Shown in pieces: positions 1-7,537 of a stretch of DNA of 64,000 nucleotides. The notes beneath the pieces were generated by a model, which made no database searches, had not been told where the DNA came from, and worked only from the letters and a program-made list of their open reading frames with translations. Positions within the stretch are counted from its first letter, which is position 1. The number at the start of each line of letters is the position of its first letter. The position numbers and the translations under genes were made by a program. The DNA is from Maricaulis sp047308265 (GTDB lineage Bacteria; Pseudomonadota; Alphaproteobacteria; Caulobacterales; Maricaulaceae), in assembly GCF_047308265.1 (NCBI RefSeq), contig NZ_JBKQWY010000005.1, positions 1 to 64,000 on the forward strand. Reading direction: 5' to 3'.

Positions 1-454
1 CCAGACCCAACAAGCATTCTCGCCAGATCTGCCAGCAACAAAACCCAACTTCCGTAAGGCCCGTCACCGAAGGGAGCGCGGTGTTTATGAAACCGCCGAT
101 CCCGTGTCAACTCATTCTTCAGAGTTTTGTCAGTTTTGTTTCAGCCCCGTTGAAAGTGACAAAACCACCCTCGCCGGCGCATCGGTGAAACGCCGCTGAT
201 GTAAACCCCGTCCAATGGGAGGCTCGGCAGAATGGCAAACATCGCCCCGACACACAAGAGATAAATCGCAGATCAATCTCAGTGGACTGTTCCGAAGAAC
301 CGTCCGGTGTGTGTCGCGCCGGTGTGTCCCGCCGCCGAGGTCGCGGTGTATATGCCCCCCTTTTCAGGACGGCAATCCCCCAATGCATAAAAAGTTCAAA
401 AAAATGCGGGTCGAAACTGCGGCATTGCCCGAAGAGCCCTGCCCAGCAAGGCCA
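1..454. other. Region without a convincing gene
   Basis: I see no supported gene here. Short open frames exist on both strands but they overlap each other, have no clear ribosome binding site and give arginine/proline-rich translations typical of GC-rich non-coding sequence. The region lies downstream of the CBS-domain gene and presumably separates it from a gene outside the window. Confidence 0.5.
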
Positions 455-886
455 TCAGCTCGCTGCAGCGCAAACAGCTTGAACCGCATCTTGCGGTGCA
501 TGCTTGGACAGCTGATGTTTCACCAGGTCGCCGATTGAAACCAGACCGCAAATCTGACCCGCGTCCAGCACCGGTAGATGCCGCACATGACGCTGTGTCA
601 TCCGGGCCAGCGCGGTTTGGACGCTGTCATCGGTAGAGGTGGAGACGAGACCCGGCGTCGTTACCTGCGCAATGGGGCGCCCGAGTGAGGCCGCTCCATG
701 CAGGGCCAGTTCCCGCACGATATCGCGTTCACTGATCAGGCCGGTCAGTCGCCCCCGCCGATCCGTAATGACAAGGGCACCGATCGCGTGCGCATCCATG
801 AGGGCAATCGCGCGTTGGAGCGCCTCCCCTTCATAAAGAGTGATAACGGCTGTGCCCTTGTGTTCGAGAATATCGCCAATCTGCAT
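455..886 (-). CDS. CBS-pair domain protein
   Basis: A 143-residue protein that is essentially one CBS (Bateman) pair. The first CBS repeat covers about residues 7-65 and includes the conserved ITDRRGRLTGLISERDIV segment. The second covers about 75-130 and includes HLPVLDAGQICGLVSIGDLV. Stand-alone CBS pairs usually bind adenosyl ligands such as AMP, ATP or SAM and act as soluble energy or redox sensors; the ligand here cannot be read from sequence. It has an ATG start and is transcribed divergently from the holdfast operon, with about 290 bases between them. No signal peptide or membrane segment is visible. Confidence 0.85.
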   Translation of the reverse strand: MQIGDILEHKGTAVITLYEGEALQRAIALMDAHAIGALVITDRRGRLTGLISERDIVRELALHGAASLGRPIAQVTTPGLVSTSTDDSVQTALARMTQRHVRHLPVLDAGQICGLVSIGDLVKHQLSKHAPQDAVQAVCAAAS

Positions 887-1121
887 ATTCGCCTCCCAAG
901 CGCATTTACCCTAGCACAATTCCCTCGCCAATCCGACCTTTTGCGAATTGCCCCGAATTCAGACGCCCGCAGTGCGGTGGCGGAGCGCACGATTGTGCCG
1001 GAGCGAGACAGATGTGCGGGTCGAGGCCGGAAATTGCGTCCAGAATTGGCGCGTCGCCTGACAGGAGAGCGGTTTTTCACGGCTTTCCCGCCTCAGGCGT
1101 TCGCGTTTTCGGGGAAATAGA

Positions 1122-1138
1122 CTGGCACGCGCATTGCA
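1122..1138 (+). promoter_or_regulatory. Sigma-54 (-24/-12) promoter of hfaABD
   Basis: The sequence TGGCACGCGCATTGCA matches the RpoN consensus (TGGCACG, four bases, TTGCW) at every conserved position. GG lies at 1124-1125 and GC at 1136-1137, with exactly ten bases between them. It sits 43 bases upstream of the hfaA start codon and is correctly oriented. An almost identical element precedes the gene at 7538. No enhancer-binding-protein site was identified. Confidence 0.85.
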
Positions 1139-1180
1139 GCAGGGAGTGCAAAGACAAGATGCGCTCAAGGGACGACCCCG

Positions 1181-1621
1181 ATGACCACAAGCCTGAGACA
1201 GACACTGTTCGCGACCGCCAGCCTGGCCATGGGCCTGGCCGGCACCAGCTCTGCGCTGGCCCAAACACAATCGCCCAATTTCGAAACCCCTTATGGCATG
1301 GGCTATGGCCAGGCCGGACGTGCCTACAGCGCGGCCAGCGCCACGGGCTCTGCCGTGGCCCGCGACAACCAGAATAACCGCGTTGTGATCGACGGTTTGA
1401 TCCAGACCGGGGTCGGCGTTGCCAACCAGGTCAACGGGCAATACGGCCTGGGCGGCGTCGGCGCCGGAGCCACCGCGATCGGCAATCAGCTCAATGTAAA
1501 TGTCACGGGCAATTACAATTCCGTCGTCATCAATTCGACCCAGATCAATAACGGCTCCGTCACCGCCCAGGCCCAGGCCAATGGCGAGACGGCCCATGCC
1601 GGAGACTCGCAAAATGACTAA
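1181..1621 (+). CDS. hfaA: Holdfast attachment protein HfaA, curli-subunit-like
   Basis: A 146-residue secreted protein. Residues 1-28 form a signal peptide ending ALA-Q. The mature part is Gly/Asn/Gln-rich, with beta-type repeats such as ATAIGNQLNVNVTGNYN and INNGSVTAQAQA that recall curlin (CsgA) and Caulobacter HfaA. In Caulobacter, HfaA, HfaB and HfaD anchor the polysaccharide holdfast to the cell envelope. The gene is first in a three-gene operon with a CsgG-like secretion partner (hfaB) and hfaD directly downstream, which is the diagnostic arrangement. AAGGGACG precedes the ATG as a ribosome binding site. Transcription is probably RpoN-dependent. The assignment rests on composition plus gene order, since HfaA sequences are short and variable. 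Confidence 0.85.
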   Translation: MTTSLRQTLFATASLAMGLAGTSSALAQTQSPNFETPYGMGYGQAGRAYSAASATGSAVARDNQNNRVVIDGLIQTGVGVANQVNGQYGLGGVGAGATAIGNQLNVNVTGNYNSVVINSTQINNGSVTAQAQANGETAHAGDSQND

Positions 1622-2612
1622 GATGCGCGCCCTCCTCGCCTCCATGGCCAGCGCCCTGGTCCTGGCCGGTTGTGCCACGACGAGCCATCCCGGCTCGGAC
1701 GGTCTATATGCCGCTCCGACCGGCGGTGCTCCGGTCACCCCGAATCCGACCCCGTATTCCGAGGCCCTGGTTTGCCTGGCGCATCACGCCCAGGCCCATA
1801 ATCTCGCCTCTCCGCGCATCGCGGTGGGACGCCTGGCAGACTATACCGGGCGCGCCTCGCAGGATGGTGCCGGGGCGGCCGTCACCCAGGGTGCCTCGCT
1901 GATGGCCATGTCTGCCTTTGCCAAGGCCGGCGTCAATCTGGTGGAGCGTTTCGACACATCCGTATCCGAACTGGAATTGCGTTATGCCAATAATCGCTTG
2001 ATCCGCGATGACCAGACGGGCCAGCGCCAGATCAATGCCGGATCAATCCCCGGCTCGAATTTCCACCTCGTCGGCGGCATTACCGAGCTGAACTATAATA
2101 TCCGCTCCAACGGTATAGATGCGCTGGGTGGAGACCGGGTGGATGGCGATCCGACCGGTGTGTTCAGCCGGCGCCTGTGGGTCATGAATATCGGCCTCGA
2201 TCTGCGTCTGGTGGATACGGTTACCCTCGAGGTGGTCGATGTGATTTCCTATCAAAAACAGATTATTGGCCGTGAGTTGAGCGCAGGCGTCTTCACCTTC
2301 TGGGATGATGCCGTGGTGGATATCTCCGGTGGCGGTTCCTCGCTGGAACCGGTTCAGCTGGCCGTACGCTCCGTGGTGGAACGCGCCGTGCTTGAAATTT
2401 CCGCCCAGCTCTACGGCGTCAACCCATCCCAGGCCTGCCAGTTCGATGATCCGATCGGCGGCGGCGCCTCCAATATTACAGGCGGCGTGAATGTCGCCAC
2501 GGCCTATGGTTCCAGGGAGACATCCAATGTCCAAGCCCGCCAAAACATTGATCGCGGCCACGAGCAGCGCGATGACACTCTGCGCGGCTACCTTCGCGGA
2601 CGATACGACTGA
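1614..2612 (+). CDS. hfaB: Holdfast anchor lipoprotein HfaB, CsgG-like
   Basis: A 332-residue CsgG-family outer-membrane lipoprotein. The lipobox LVLAGC puts the acylated cysteine at residue 20. The body shows the CsgG pattern: a conserved IAVGRLADYTGRA segment, a long amphipathic middle and LVDTVTLEVVDVISYQKQIIGRE late in the protein. In Caulobacter, HfaB is needed for stability and export of HfaA and HfaD. I chose the ATG at 1614, which overlaps the hfaA stop; an ATG at 1623 is the alternative. The C-terminal Gly/Ser/Thr-rich tail after residue about 285 overlaps the start of hfaD. Confidence 0.9.
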   Translation: MTKMRALLASMASALVLAGCATTSHPGSDGLYAAPTGGAPVTPNPTPYSEALVCLAHHAQAHNLASPRIAVGRLADYTGRASQDGAGAAVTQGASLMAMSAFAKAGVNLVERFDTSVSELELRYANNRLIRDDQTGQRQINAGSIPGSNFHLVGGITELNYNIRSNGIDALGGDRVDGDPTGVFSRRLWVMNIGLDLRLVDTVTLEVVDVISYQKQIIGRELSAGVFTFWDDAVVDISGGGSSLEPVQLAVRSVVERAVLEISAQLYGVNPSQACQFDDPIGGGASNITGGVNVATAYGSRETSNVQARQNIDRGHEQRDDTLRGYLRGRYD

Positions 2613-3756
2613 GATCCTGAACGGCCAGATCAATCTGAATGCGGCGATTCTCGCCGTCACAGAGGGTCAGGCCGACCAGGTCAATCTTGCCAGTCAGACC
2701 GCGAGCGCGATTGCCAATGCGGCCAGCATTGATGTCATCACACCGCATGATGTCGAGAATGACCAGCAATTCGGCGGGGATGTCGCCTCACGCGCGACCA
2801 CTCAGGCCCGGGCGATCGACGGTCTGGCGACCACGACTGCGACCTCTCATGGCAATTCGCTGAGTGTCCTGGCGGACGATACGCTCGATATCCGCTCCAC
2901 CCAGACCGCCGCCGACGGGGCCAGTATTGCGGCGGAAGCCACGCTGGCCGTGGAGGATTATGTCATGCATTCCGTGACGACGGCCGGGGCAAATGCCAAT
3001 ACCTATCAGGGTGTTGTCTATGGTGGTGAGACCAATCTCGACCTGCGACAGGACAGCGGCGCGCGCGTCACGGCCGATGCCTATGTCACTGCGCCGACCG
3101 GTGGTCTGGGGGATACGGCCACCATCGCAGCCGGTGCGAACGGGAATTCAATCCTGAGCGAGGGCTATTATCAGGCCCCGTCCCAGATTGTTGAGATTGA
3201 CCAGGAGAACCGCGGTGAAATCCGGGCCCGTGCCCGGGCAGAAGCCGGCGGCGGCTCCGTGGCGACAACCGTCATCGCTTCAGCGCGCGGCAATGAAGCC
3301 CGGATCCAGAATGAAGACGGCTATGCCCATATGCAGGGGCAGCAGTCCAATTCCGGCACAGTCACGGCGCAAAGCGAGGCCGCCATTCCCCATTTCGACG
3401 TGGATGTGGTGACGCTGGGCAGTGAGGCGATCGGCAATTCCGTAGTGATCTCGAATTTCGGTGCCGATGCCTATAACGGCGTGGGTCAGACCAATACCGG
3501 CACCATTCTCGCCCAGACCTGGCAAACCGGAAACGAGGGCGGAGCCGGGTTTGCCACGGCAACGGCCTTTGGCAATGCGGCCTCGACCTATATCTGTTCG
3601 GAATGCCCTGTCACCGCTTACGGAACGGGAAGCCAGACCAATTCCGGTTCGGTCACTGCGGTGTCCAGCCAGTCTGTTAATACGGCGCCCTATCTGACAG
3701 GGTCGGCCACCGCGATCGGCAATTCCGCGACCTATCAGACCCGCCAGCCGGACTAG
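2527..3756 (+). CDS. hfaD: Holdfast anchor protein HfaD, repeat-rich
   Basis: A 409-residue secreted protein with a signal peptide (cleavage after CAATFA, about residue 24). The mature protein is built from degenerate beta-strand units with the pattern Q-x-N-x-G-x-V-x-A followed by A-x-AIGNS, most clearly in the last 150 residues (QSNSGTVTAQ, QTNTGTILAQ, QTNSGSVTAV). This suggests a beta-solenoid or amyloid-like fibre. Caulobacter HfaD is a holdfast anchor in the outer membrane. The start chosen has AGGGAG upstream and overlaps hfaB by 86 bases in another frame. The repeats resemble those in HfaA. It converges on phoH. Confidence 0.85.
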   Translation: MSKPAKTLIAATSSAMTLCAATFADDTTEILNGQINLNAAILAVTEGQADQVNLASQTASAIANAASIDVITPHDVENDQQFGGDVASRATTQARAIDGLATTTATSHGNSLSVLADDTLDIRSTQTAADGASIAAEATLAVEDYVMHSVTTAGANANTYQGVVYGGETNLDLRQDSGARVTADAYVTAPTGGLGDTATIAAGANGNSILSEGYYQAPSQIVEIDQENRGEIRARARAEAGGGSVATTVIASARGNEARIQNEDGYAHMQGQQSNSGTVTAQSEAAIPHFDVDVVTLGSEAIGNSVVISNFGADAYNGVGQTNTGTILAQTWQTGNEGGAGFATATAFGNAASTYICSECPVTAYGTGSQTNSGSVTAVSSQSVNTAPYLTGSATAIGNSATYQTRQPD

Positions 3757-3796
3757 TGTCGGCCGGCAGGCCTGAAAAGGGTTATCCCTGTCAGTC

Positions 3797-4561
3797 TCAG
3801 AGGACCGTCAGCATGGTGGCGACCAGCGGGTGGCGCACAATGTCCTTGGAGGCCAGCCGACACACGGCCACATCATCGAGCTCATCCATCCGGTCAGCGA
3901 TTTCGGCCAGCCCGGACATTTCCGGCAGAAGGTCAGACTGCGCCGGATCTCCTGTCACCACCATGGTGGAATTCCAACCCAGTCGTGTCAGCAGCATTTT
4001 GAGCTGACCGAAAGTGCAATTCTGCGCCTCATCCACCACCACAAAGGCGTTATTGAGTGTGCGACCGCGCATATAACCGATCGGCGCAATCTCGATCAGG
4101 CCTTCAGCCATCAAGGTTTTCAATCGCTTCGGCGAGAGGCGATCGGCCAGGGCGTCGTAGAGCGGGCGCAGATACGGTGCCAGCTTGTCTTCCATGGCGC
4201 CGGGCAGGAAGCCGATGGATTCGCCCGCCTCAACGGCCGGACGTGACAGCATGATCCGGCTGACATCGCCGCGTTCGAGCGCCTCGACCCCCTTGGCCAC
4301 CGCCAGATAGGTCTTGCCTGTGCCGGCCGGCCCCAGGGCCATGACCAGATTGAAACGCTCGATGGCGTCCATCAGCTTGGCCTGACCATCCGAGCGCGGC
4401 TTGACCGTTTTTATGAAACGCTGGTCCCGCATGGGTTCCTTGTCGTCCGGGCTCCAATTGGTGCCGGGAAACAGGGCCCGAACCTCGGCCTGATCTTCCT
4501 TGTAGGCATCGGAATTGAATTCACCGGCTTTCTGACGACGTTTGACTGACCGCTTACCCAT
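3797..4561 (-). CDS. PhoH-family ATPase
   Basis: A 254-residue PhoH-family protein. The Walker A motif GPAGTGKT lies at about residues 78-85 and Walker B (VVVDEAQN) at about 175; MVVTGDPAQSDL follows as the sensor region. PhoH proteins are RecD/SF1-type ATPases linked to RNA metabolism and stress. This is the short type without an N-terminal PIN domain, although the basic N-terminus (MGKRSVKRRQK) is extended. I start it at 4561, where GGAGGAA precedes the ATG, rather than at upstream in-frame codons. A terminator and a structured RNA element lie immediately upstream, so expression may be controlled by attenuation. Confidence 0.9.
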   Translation of the reverse strand: MGKRSVKRRQKAGEFNSDAYKEDQAEVRALFPGTNWSPDDKEPMRDQRFIKTVKPRSDGQAKLMDAIERFNLVMALGPAGTGKTYLAVAKGVEALERGDVSRIMLSRPAVEAGESIGFLPGAMEDKLAPYLRPLYDALADRLSPKRLKTLMAEGLIEIAPIGYMRGRTLNNAFVVVDEAQNCTFGQLKMLLTRLGWNSTMVVTGDPAQSDLLPEMSGLAEIADRMDELDDVAVCRLASKDIVRHPLVATMLTVL

Positions 4562-4581
4562 GGGGGCTTCCTCCACGCATG

Positions 4582-4609
4582 AAAAACCCCTCAACCAAGG
4601 GCAGAGGGG
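4582..4609 (-). terminator. Rho-independent terminator upstream of phoH
   Basis: Read on the minus strand, CCCCTC (4609-4604) and GAGGGG (4592-4587) form a six-base-pair stem followed directly by five T residues. It ends about 20 bases before the phoH start codon and just upstream of its ribosome binding site. It therefore ends a small RNA or acts as an attenuator for phoH. Confidence 0.75.
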
Positions 4610-4621
4610 CAACGACTCGAA

Positions 4622-4740
4622 GATGGGGTGAAATCAGGGACTCGAACGCCCCGGGTCCTGAAGGGACCGCCTGGGGTGGACTATGATGCAAACACGACAT
4701 CAGCGTCGTCTGCCTCCGTTCGAGAACCGGACCGACTCAA
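4622..4740 (-). ncRNA. Candidate structured leader or small RNA before phoH
   Basis: An intergenic element between the divergent gamma-carbonic anhydrase and phoH genes with strong pairing potential. CTCGAACG (4724-4717 on the minus strand) pairs perfectly with CGTTCGAG (4648-4641), and pairing continues outward (GGTCCGG with CCTGATT, one mismatch). Inside lie two hairpins: ACGAC/GTCGT (4694-4709) and GGTCC/GGACC (4654-4668), the latter inside a CCCC/GGGG helix. The result is a three-way-junction fold followed by a terminator on the same strand. I do not recognise it as tmRNA, 6S, SRP RNA, RNase P or a known riboswitch. It could be a free small RNA or a phoH attenuator. Confidence 0.5.
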
Positions 4741-4841
4741 GCTTGCGCTCGAATCGTGTGGACAGTGTCAGTGTAGCGTGGTTGAGAGAGTCTGAATCCA
4801 GTTGTCTTGAATAATTCACGTATTTTCCGGGGAGATAATAA

Positions 4842-5378
4842 ATGACTGTCTATGCTTTGGGCGATTCTGCCCCGCAATGGCCCGAAACCGGCGAATTCTG
4901 GGTTGCCCCGGGCGCCATGGTGATGGGGAATGTCATTTTGAAACGTAACTCCAGCGTCTGGTATGGTGCTGTTGTGCGCGGAGATAACGACCCGATCGAG
5001 ATCGGTGAAGATGCCAATGTCCAGGACGGTGCCGTGCTCCACACAGATATCGGCTTCCCCCTGACCATCGGCCGGGGTGTCACGATTGGCCACAAGGCCA
5101 TGCTGCATGGCTGCACGATTGGAGATTATTCGCTGATCGGCATTGGCGCGACGGTGCTCAATGGTGCCAAAATCGGCCGCAATTGCCTGATCGGAGCCCA
5201 CGCATTGATCCCCGAAGGCAAGGAGATTCCCGACAATTCACTGGTCGTGGGTGCGCCGGGCAAGGTGATCCGGCAACTGGACGAGGACATGGCTGTGATC
5301 CTCAAAGCCTCGGCCGATCATTATGTCGAGAACTGGCAGAAGCATAAATCGGAACTGACCCCGATCGAGACACCCTGA
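4842..5378 (+). CDS. Gamma-carbonic anhydrase family protein
   Basis: A 178-residue left-handed beta-helix protein with hexapeptide repeats from about residue 20 to 145. The three histidines that bind metal in gamma-class carbonic anhydrases are present: one in AVLHTD and two in GHKAMLH, with the family spacing. Such proteins form trimers; some hydrate CO2, while others (YrdA, PaaY, CaiE types) have other or unknown roles. The C-terminal helix (residues 150-178) is typical. GGGGAGATAATAA precedes the ATG. The promoter must lie between this gene and the divergent phoH leader. The family is certain; activity on CO2 is only an inference. Confidence 0.9.
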   Translation: MTVYALGDSAPQWPETGEFWVAPGAMVMGNVILKRNSSVWYGAVVRGDNDPIEIGEDANVQDGAVLHTDIGFPLTIGRGVTIGHKAMLHGCTIGDYSLIGIGATVLNGAKIGRNCLIGAHALIPEGKEIPDNSLVVGAPGKVIRQLDEDMAVILKASADHYVENWQKHKSELTPIETP

Positions 5379-5431
5379 GGCCGGAGCTGCCGCCCATCGC
5401 GCTTCAGTCCGTCAGTCCCAGCTCGGGCGGA

Positions 5432-5956
5432 TCAGTCCGCCCGGCTCCACAATTCGCGGATATTCTGGTCCGCATCGCGCCCCAGATTGAACCAGGCTGC
5501 CCGGTCATGGGAGGCATCGATCACCAGAAGGCGATCATCACGCTCGAGCATGTGGCTGAGCTCATTGCGCAAGACTGCAGACGTGGTGGGGCCGCGCAGC
5601 AGCCAGACACCGTGGGTCACCGGCTCCAGATCGCCATAGGCGCGCAGGGCCGTTTCGAATTCCGGACCATTATCAGATCGGATTTCGCTGATAATCACGA
5701 AATTGGCCGGCCGAGCGCCCGGCGTGACACGCTTCTCCGGCTCAGGGCCCTTGCGGCTTTCCTCAAGCCAGGCACGGATTTCAGCCTGGTCAGAGGCCTC
5801 ACCCCAATCCGAATCCCGTTTTGTCGACACCTGGGAATGAGCCGCAATGCGCCCTTCGCTAACGAAGGACCGCATTTGAGCCGGAGTATATGGGCCATAT
5901 ACCCGACCTTCGACTTTTACGAACCAGGCCATAGTGATTCCATCATCGCGAGGCAT
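5432..5956 (-). CDS. GYF_2 (DUF4339) protein with Cas2/SinR-like C-terminal region
   Basis: A 174-residue soluble protein. Residues about 9-60 match the GYF_2/DUF4339 module: MAWFVKVEGRVYGPYT followed by an Ile/Val-rich and Trp-containing segment. Residues about 88-170 (FVIISEIRSDNG, then HGVWLLRG and LLVIDASHDRAAWFNL) look like the ferredoxin-like fold of SinR/Cas2-type proteins. No CRISPR array or other cas gene is nearby, so a housekeeping or regulatory role is more likely. The ATG at 5956 has a GAGAGA ribosome binding site; an ATG at 5932, which begins exactly at the domain, is the alternative. It converges on the gamma-carbonic anhydrase gene. Confidence 0.6.
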   Translation of the reverse strand: MPRDDGITMAWFVKVEGRVYGPYTPAQMRSFVSEGRIAAHSQVSTKRDSDWGEASDQAEIRAWLEESRKGPEPEKRVTPGARPANFVIISEIRSDNGPEFETALRAYGDLEPVTHGVWLLRGPTTSAVLRNELSHMLERDDRLLVIDASHDRAAWFNLGRDADQNIRELWSRAD

Positions 5957-6070
5957 TGGGTGATCTCTCTCGCTTCAACACACAACTGACGCTATCACCC
6001 CGATACGGCAAGAATCGGGCCGACACACTGCGTACACGTAAAAAGCGACGTTTTTCGAACAATTTTCGAC

Positions 6071-6694
6071 TCAGGCAGCCTGATCGCCGCTTTCTTGGGC
6101 ACGGGGGGGATCGAACATGACTGCGAAACCATTGTCCAGAATGCGAGCCACACGGCCTGTCATTTCACCCACTTTAACAACCTCACCGGGCCTTGGGCGC
6201 TCTAAACACTCGAAAGCTGCCCCAGAAACGGACACATCAATGACATTCGCCTGAATCACCACGCCATCTTCCAGAATGATTCGGGCGCGACCCCGACCGG
6301 GTTTACGAGGTGCGACCCGATCTTCATCCAGACCGAGACGGTCCTTGTTATAGCGCCAGGTAATGGCATCGGCGAGCTTGTCCCGTTTTCGGGCAGGTGC
6401 ACTGAAACGCAGCGAGAATTCCTGCCCAGCCGCACGCACGACCTTGCCCTCGATGCGCCCGATGGAGGGAATCATCATGACAACACGCTCGTCAGCAGAG
6501 GGAGTGACGCGACAAGCGATGCGGGCACCACCCGGAGATATGTCCAGAAGGGCACAGGCGTGCTCACCCAGGGCCTCTGTCCAGAAACGACCATGCAGTC
6601 GCAAGGGCAAGCGGGCGTGACGACGACGCTCATCCGCGCCGCGAGCCGCGATCTTGATTTTCCTGCGATCCAGTCGGCCGGGTTCATCCAGCAT
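6071..6694 (-). CDS. Tandem PilZ-domain protein
   Basis: A 207-residue cytosolic protein with two PilZ-like domains. The first (about residues 22-100) has the c-di-GMP-binding signature: ERRRHARLPL (RxxxR) and later DISPGGARI (D/NxSxxG). The second (about 130-200) keeps DVSVSGAAFE but I do not see a clean RxxxR before it, so it may be a degenerate partner domain. PilZ proteins transmit c-di-GMP signals to motility, adhesion or the cell cycle. GGAGG lies six bases before the ATG at 6694, deciding the start. A PAS_5 gene follows upstream on the same strand, 57 bases away. Confidence 0.85.
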   Translation of the reverse strand: MLDEPGRLDRRKIKIAARGADERRRHARLPLRLHGRFWTEALGEHACALLDISPGGARIACRVTPSADERVVMMIPSIGRIEGKVVRAAGQEFSLRFSAPARKRDKLADAITWRYNKDRLGLDEDRVAPRKPGRGRARIILEDGVVIQANVIDVSVSGAAFECLERPRPGEVVKVGEMTGRVARILDNGFAVMFDPPRAQESGDQAA

Positions 6695-6751
6695 CACATA
6701 CCTCCGCAAGAGTGTGAAAATACTCCCGAGGTATTAACGAGCGCTTTCAGA

Positions 6752-7312
6752 TCACGCGTGTCCCGTCAGTCCCTCATCGTAAGGGTGTCGTTCCCCGTTA
6801 AGGGCAGCGAACGGCCCGGAGGTCAGGACAGGGGGGGTGATATCCTTCAACCGAAGGCGGACGAGCGGACGCCCGCCCAGGTCATCACTGGCGTGCAAAG
6901 GCTGAAGCAGACCCAGTGTCCGGTCGACCGATCCCTCCGCCCCCCGCAGAGGAAAGAGCGCTAATTCCAGCGGCAGAGCCTGCATTTCCAGGGTATGAGC
7001 CGCAATACGGGCATAGGCAGGAGACCCACCAGCGAGCACCGAATCGAGTAGAGCCTGCATGTGGTTGCGATCATATCCGCGCCACAGGCTCAGGAAATTC
7101 TGGTCGCGAAACTCTCTTTGAAACAGATCACACAACTGGGTCCCGGCCAGCCGGAACACGTGATGATCCCGGTCCATACGTCTCAAAATGAAAACATGGC
7201 CCAGAAAATCCGAGAGCTCCTGCGGCGCGATCGCGGAACGCAAGGGTGTCGTCCCCGAATTGCGGCGTGACAGCCAGTAGGCATGAAGCGCCTGTGTGTG
7301 TGCGTGTCTCAT
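6752..7312 (-). CDS. PAS_5 domain protein
   Basis: A 186-residue single-domain protein of the PAS_5 family (formerly DUF1457), common in Caulobacterales, Rhodospirillales and relatives. Family-typical features are the N-terminal LHAYWLSRR segment, SDFLGHVFILRR, FRLAGTQLC and the central LSLWRGYDR stretch. No output domain is attached, so it probably works by protein contact; single-PAS proteins of this kind act in c-di-GMP and cell-cycle networks. The ATG at 7312 is preferred over an in-frame TTG further upstream. Its position next to the PilZ gene fits second-messenger signalling, which is inference. Confidence 0.8.
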   Translation of the reverse strand: MRHAHTQALHAYWLSRRNSGTTPLRSAIAPQELSDFLGHVFILRRMDRDHHVFRLAGTQLCDLFQREFRDQNFLSLWRGYDRNHMQALLDSVLAGGSPAYARIAAHTLEMQALPLELALFPLRGAEGSVDRTLGLLQPLHASDDLGGRPLVRLRLKDITPPVLTSGPFAALNGERHPYDEGLTGHA

Positions 7313-7490
7313 TGATACAGTCCAAAACAATCAAGCCGGATCGAAACACTGCACGCCCCAAGGCGCTCCCGGTTCAATCCATGACCAAAAGGTTTTCAAG
7401 ATCGGGGCCATACTCCTGAAAAGCGAGAAATGGCAAAGCGTTCTCCTGTTTCGGGCGTGAGCCGCCCCGGATGACGGGCAAAAATCAAAA

Positions 7491-7507
7491 CTGGCCCGCG
7501 CATTGCA
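7491..7507 (+). promoter_or_regulatory. Second sigma-54 (-24/-12) promoter
   Basis: CTGGCCCGCGCATTGCA matches the RpoN consensus with one deviation (C for A in TGGCAC). GG (7493-7494) and GC (7505-7506) have the required ten-base separation. It is 30 bases upstream of the start at 7538. The whole block, including CGCGCATTGCAGCA, is nearly identical to the hfaA promoter. Confidence 0.8.
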
Positions 7508-7537
7508 GCACCCGGTGTGAAACTGAGGAGAATCGCC

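Noticed and set aside
119..388. Short open frames on both strands near the window start.
   Set aside because: They overlap on opposite strands, lack ribosome binding sites and show no domain or favourable composition.
4622..4740. Possible tmRNA, 6S or tRNA (a T-arm-like GTTCGAGTCCC and a terminal CCCCA occur on the minus strand).
   Set aside because: The T stem does not pair, no acceptor-stem partner or tag reading frame is present, and the fold is a three-way junction rather than a long 6S-type rod. I list it only as a structured leader or small RNA.
5420..5450. GC-rich hairpin at the convergent ends of the gamma-carbonic anhydrase and GYF_2 genes as a terminator.
   Set aside because: The CGGGCGGA/TCCGCCCG stem lies within the GYF_2 coding end and has no T run on either strand.
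5432..5956. CRISPR-associated Cas2 gene.
   Set aside because: No repeat-spacer array or other cas gene exists in the window, and the Cas2-like part is fused to a GYF_2 domain.
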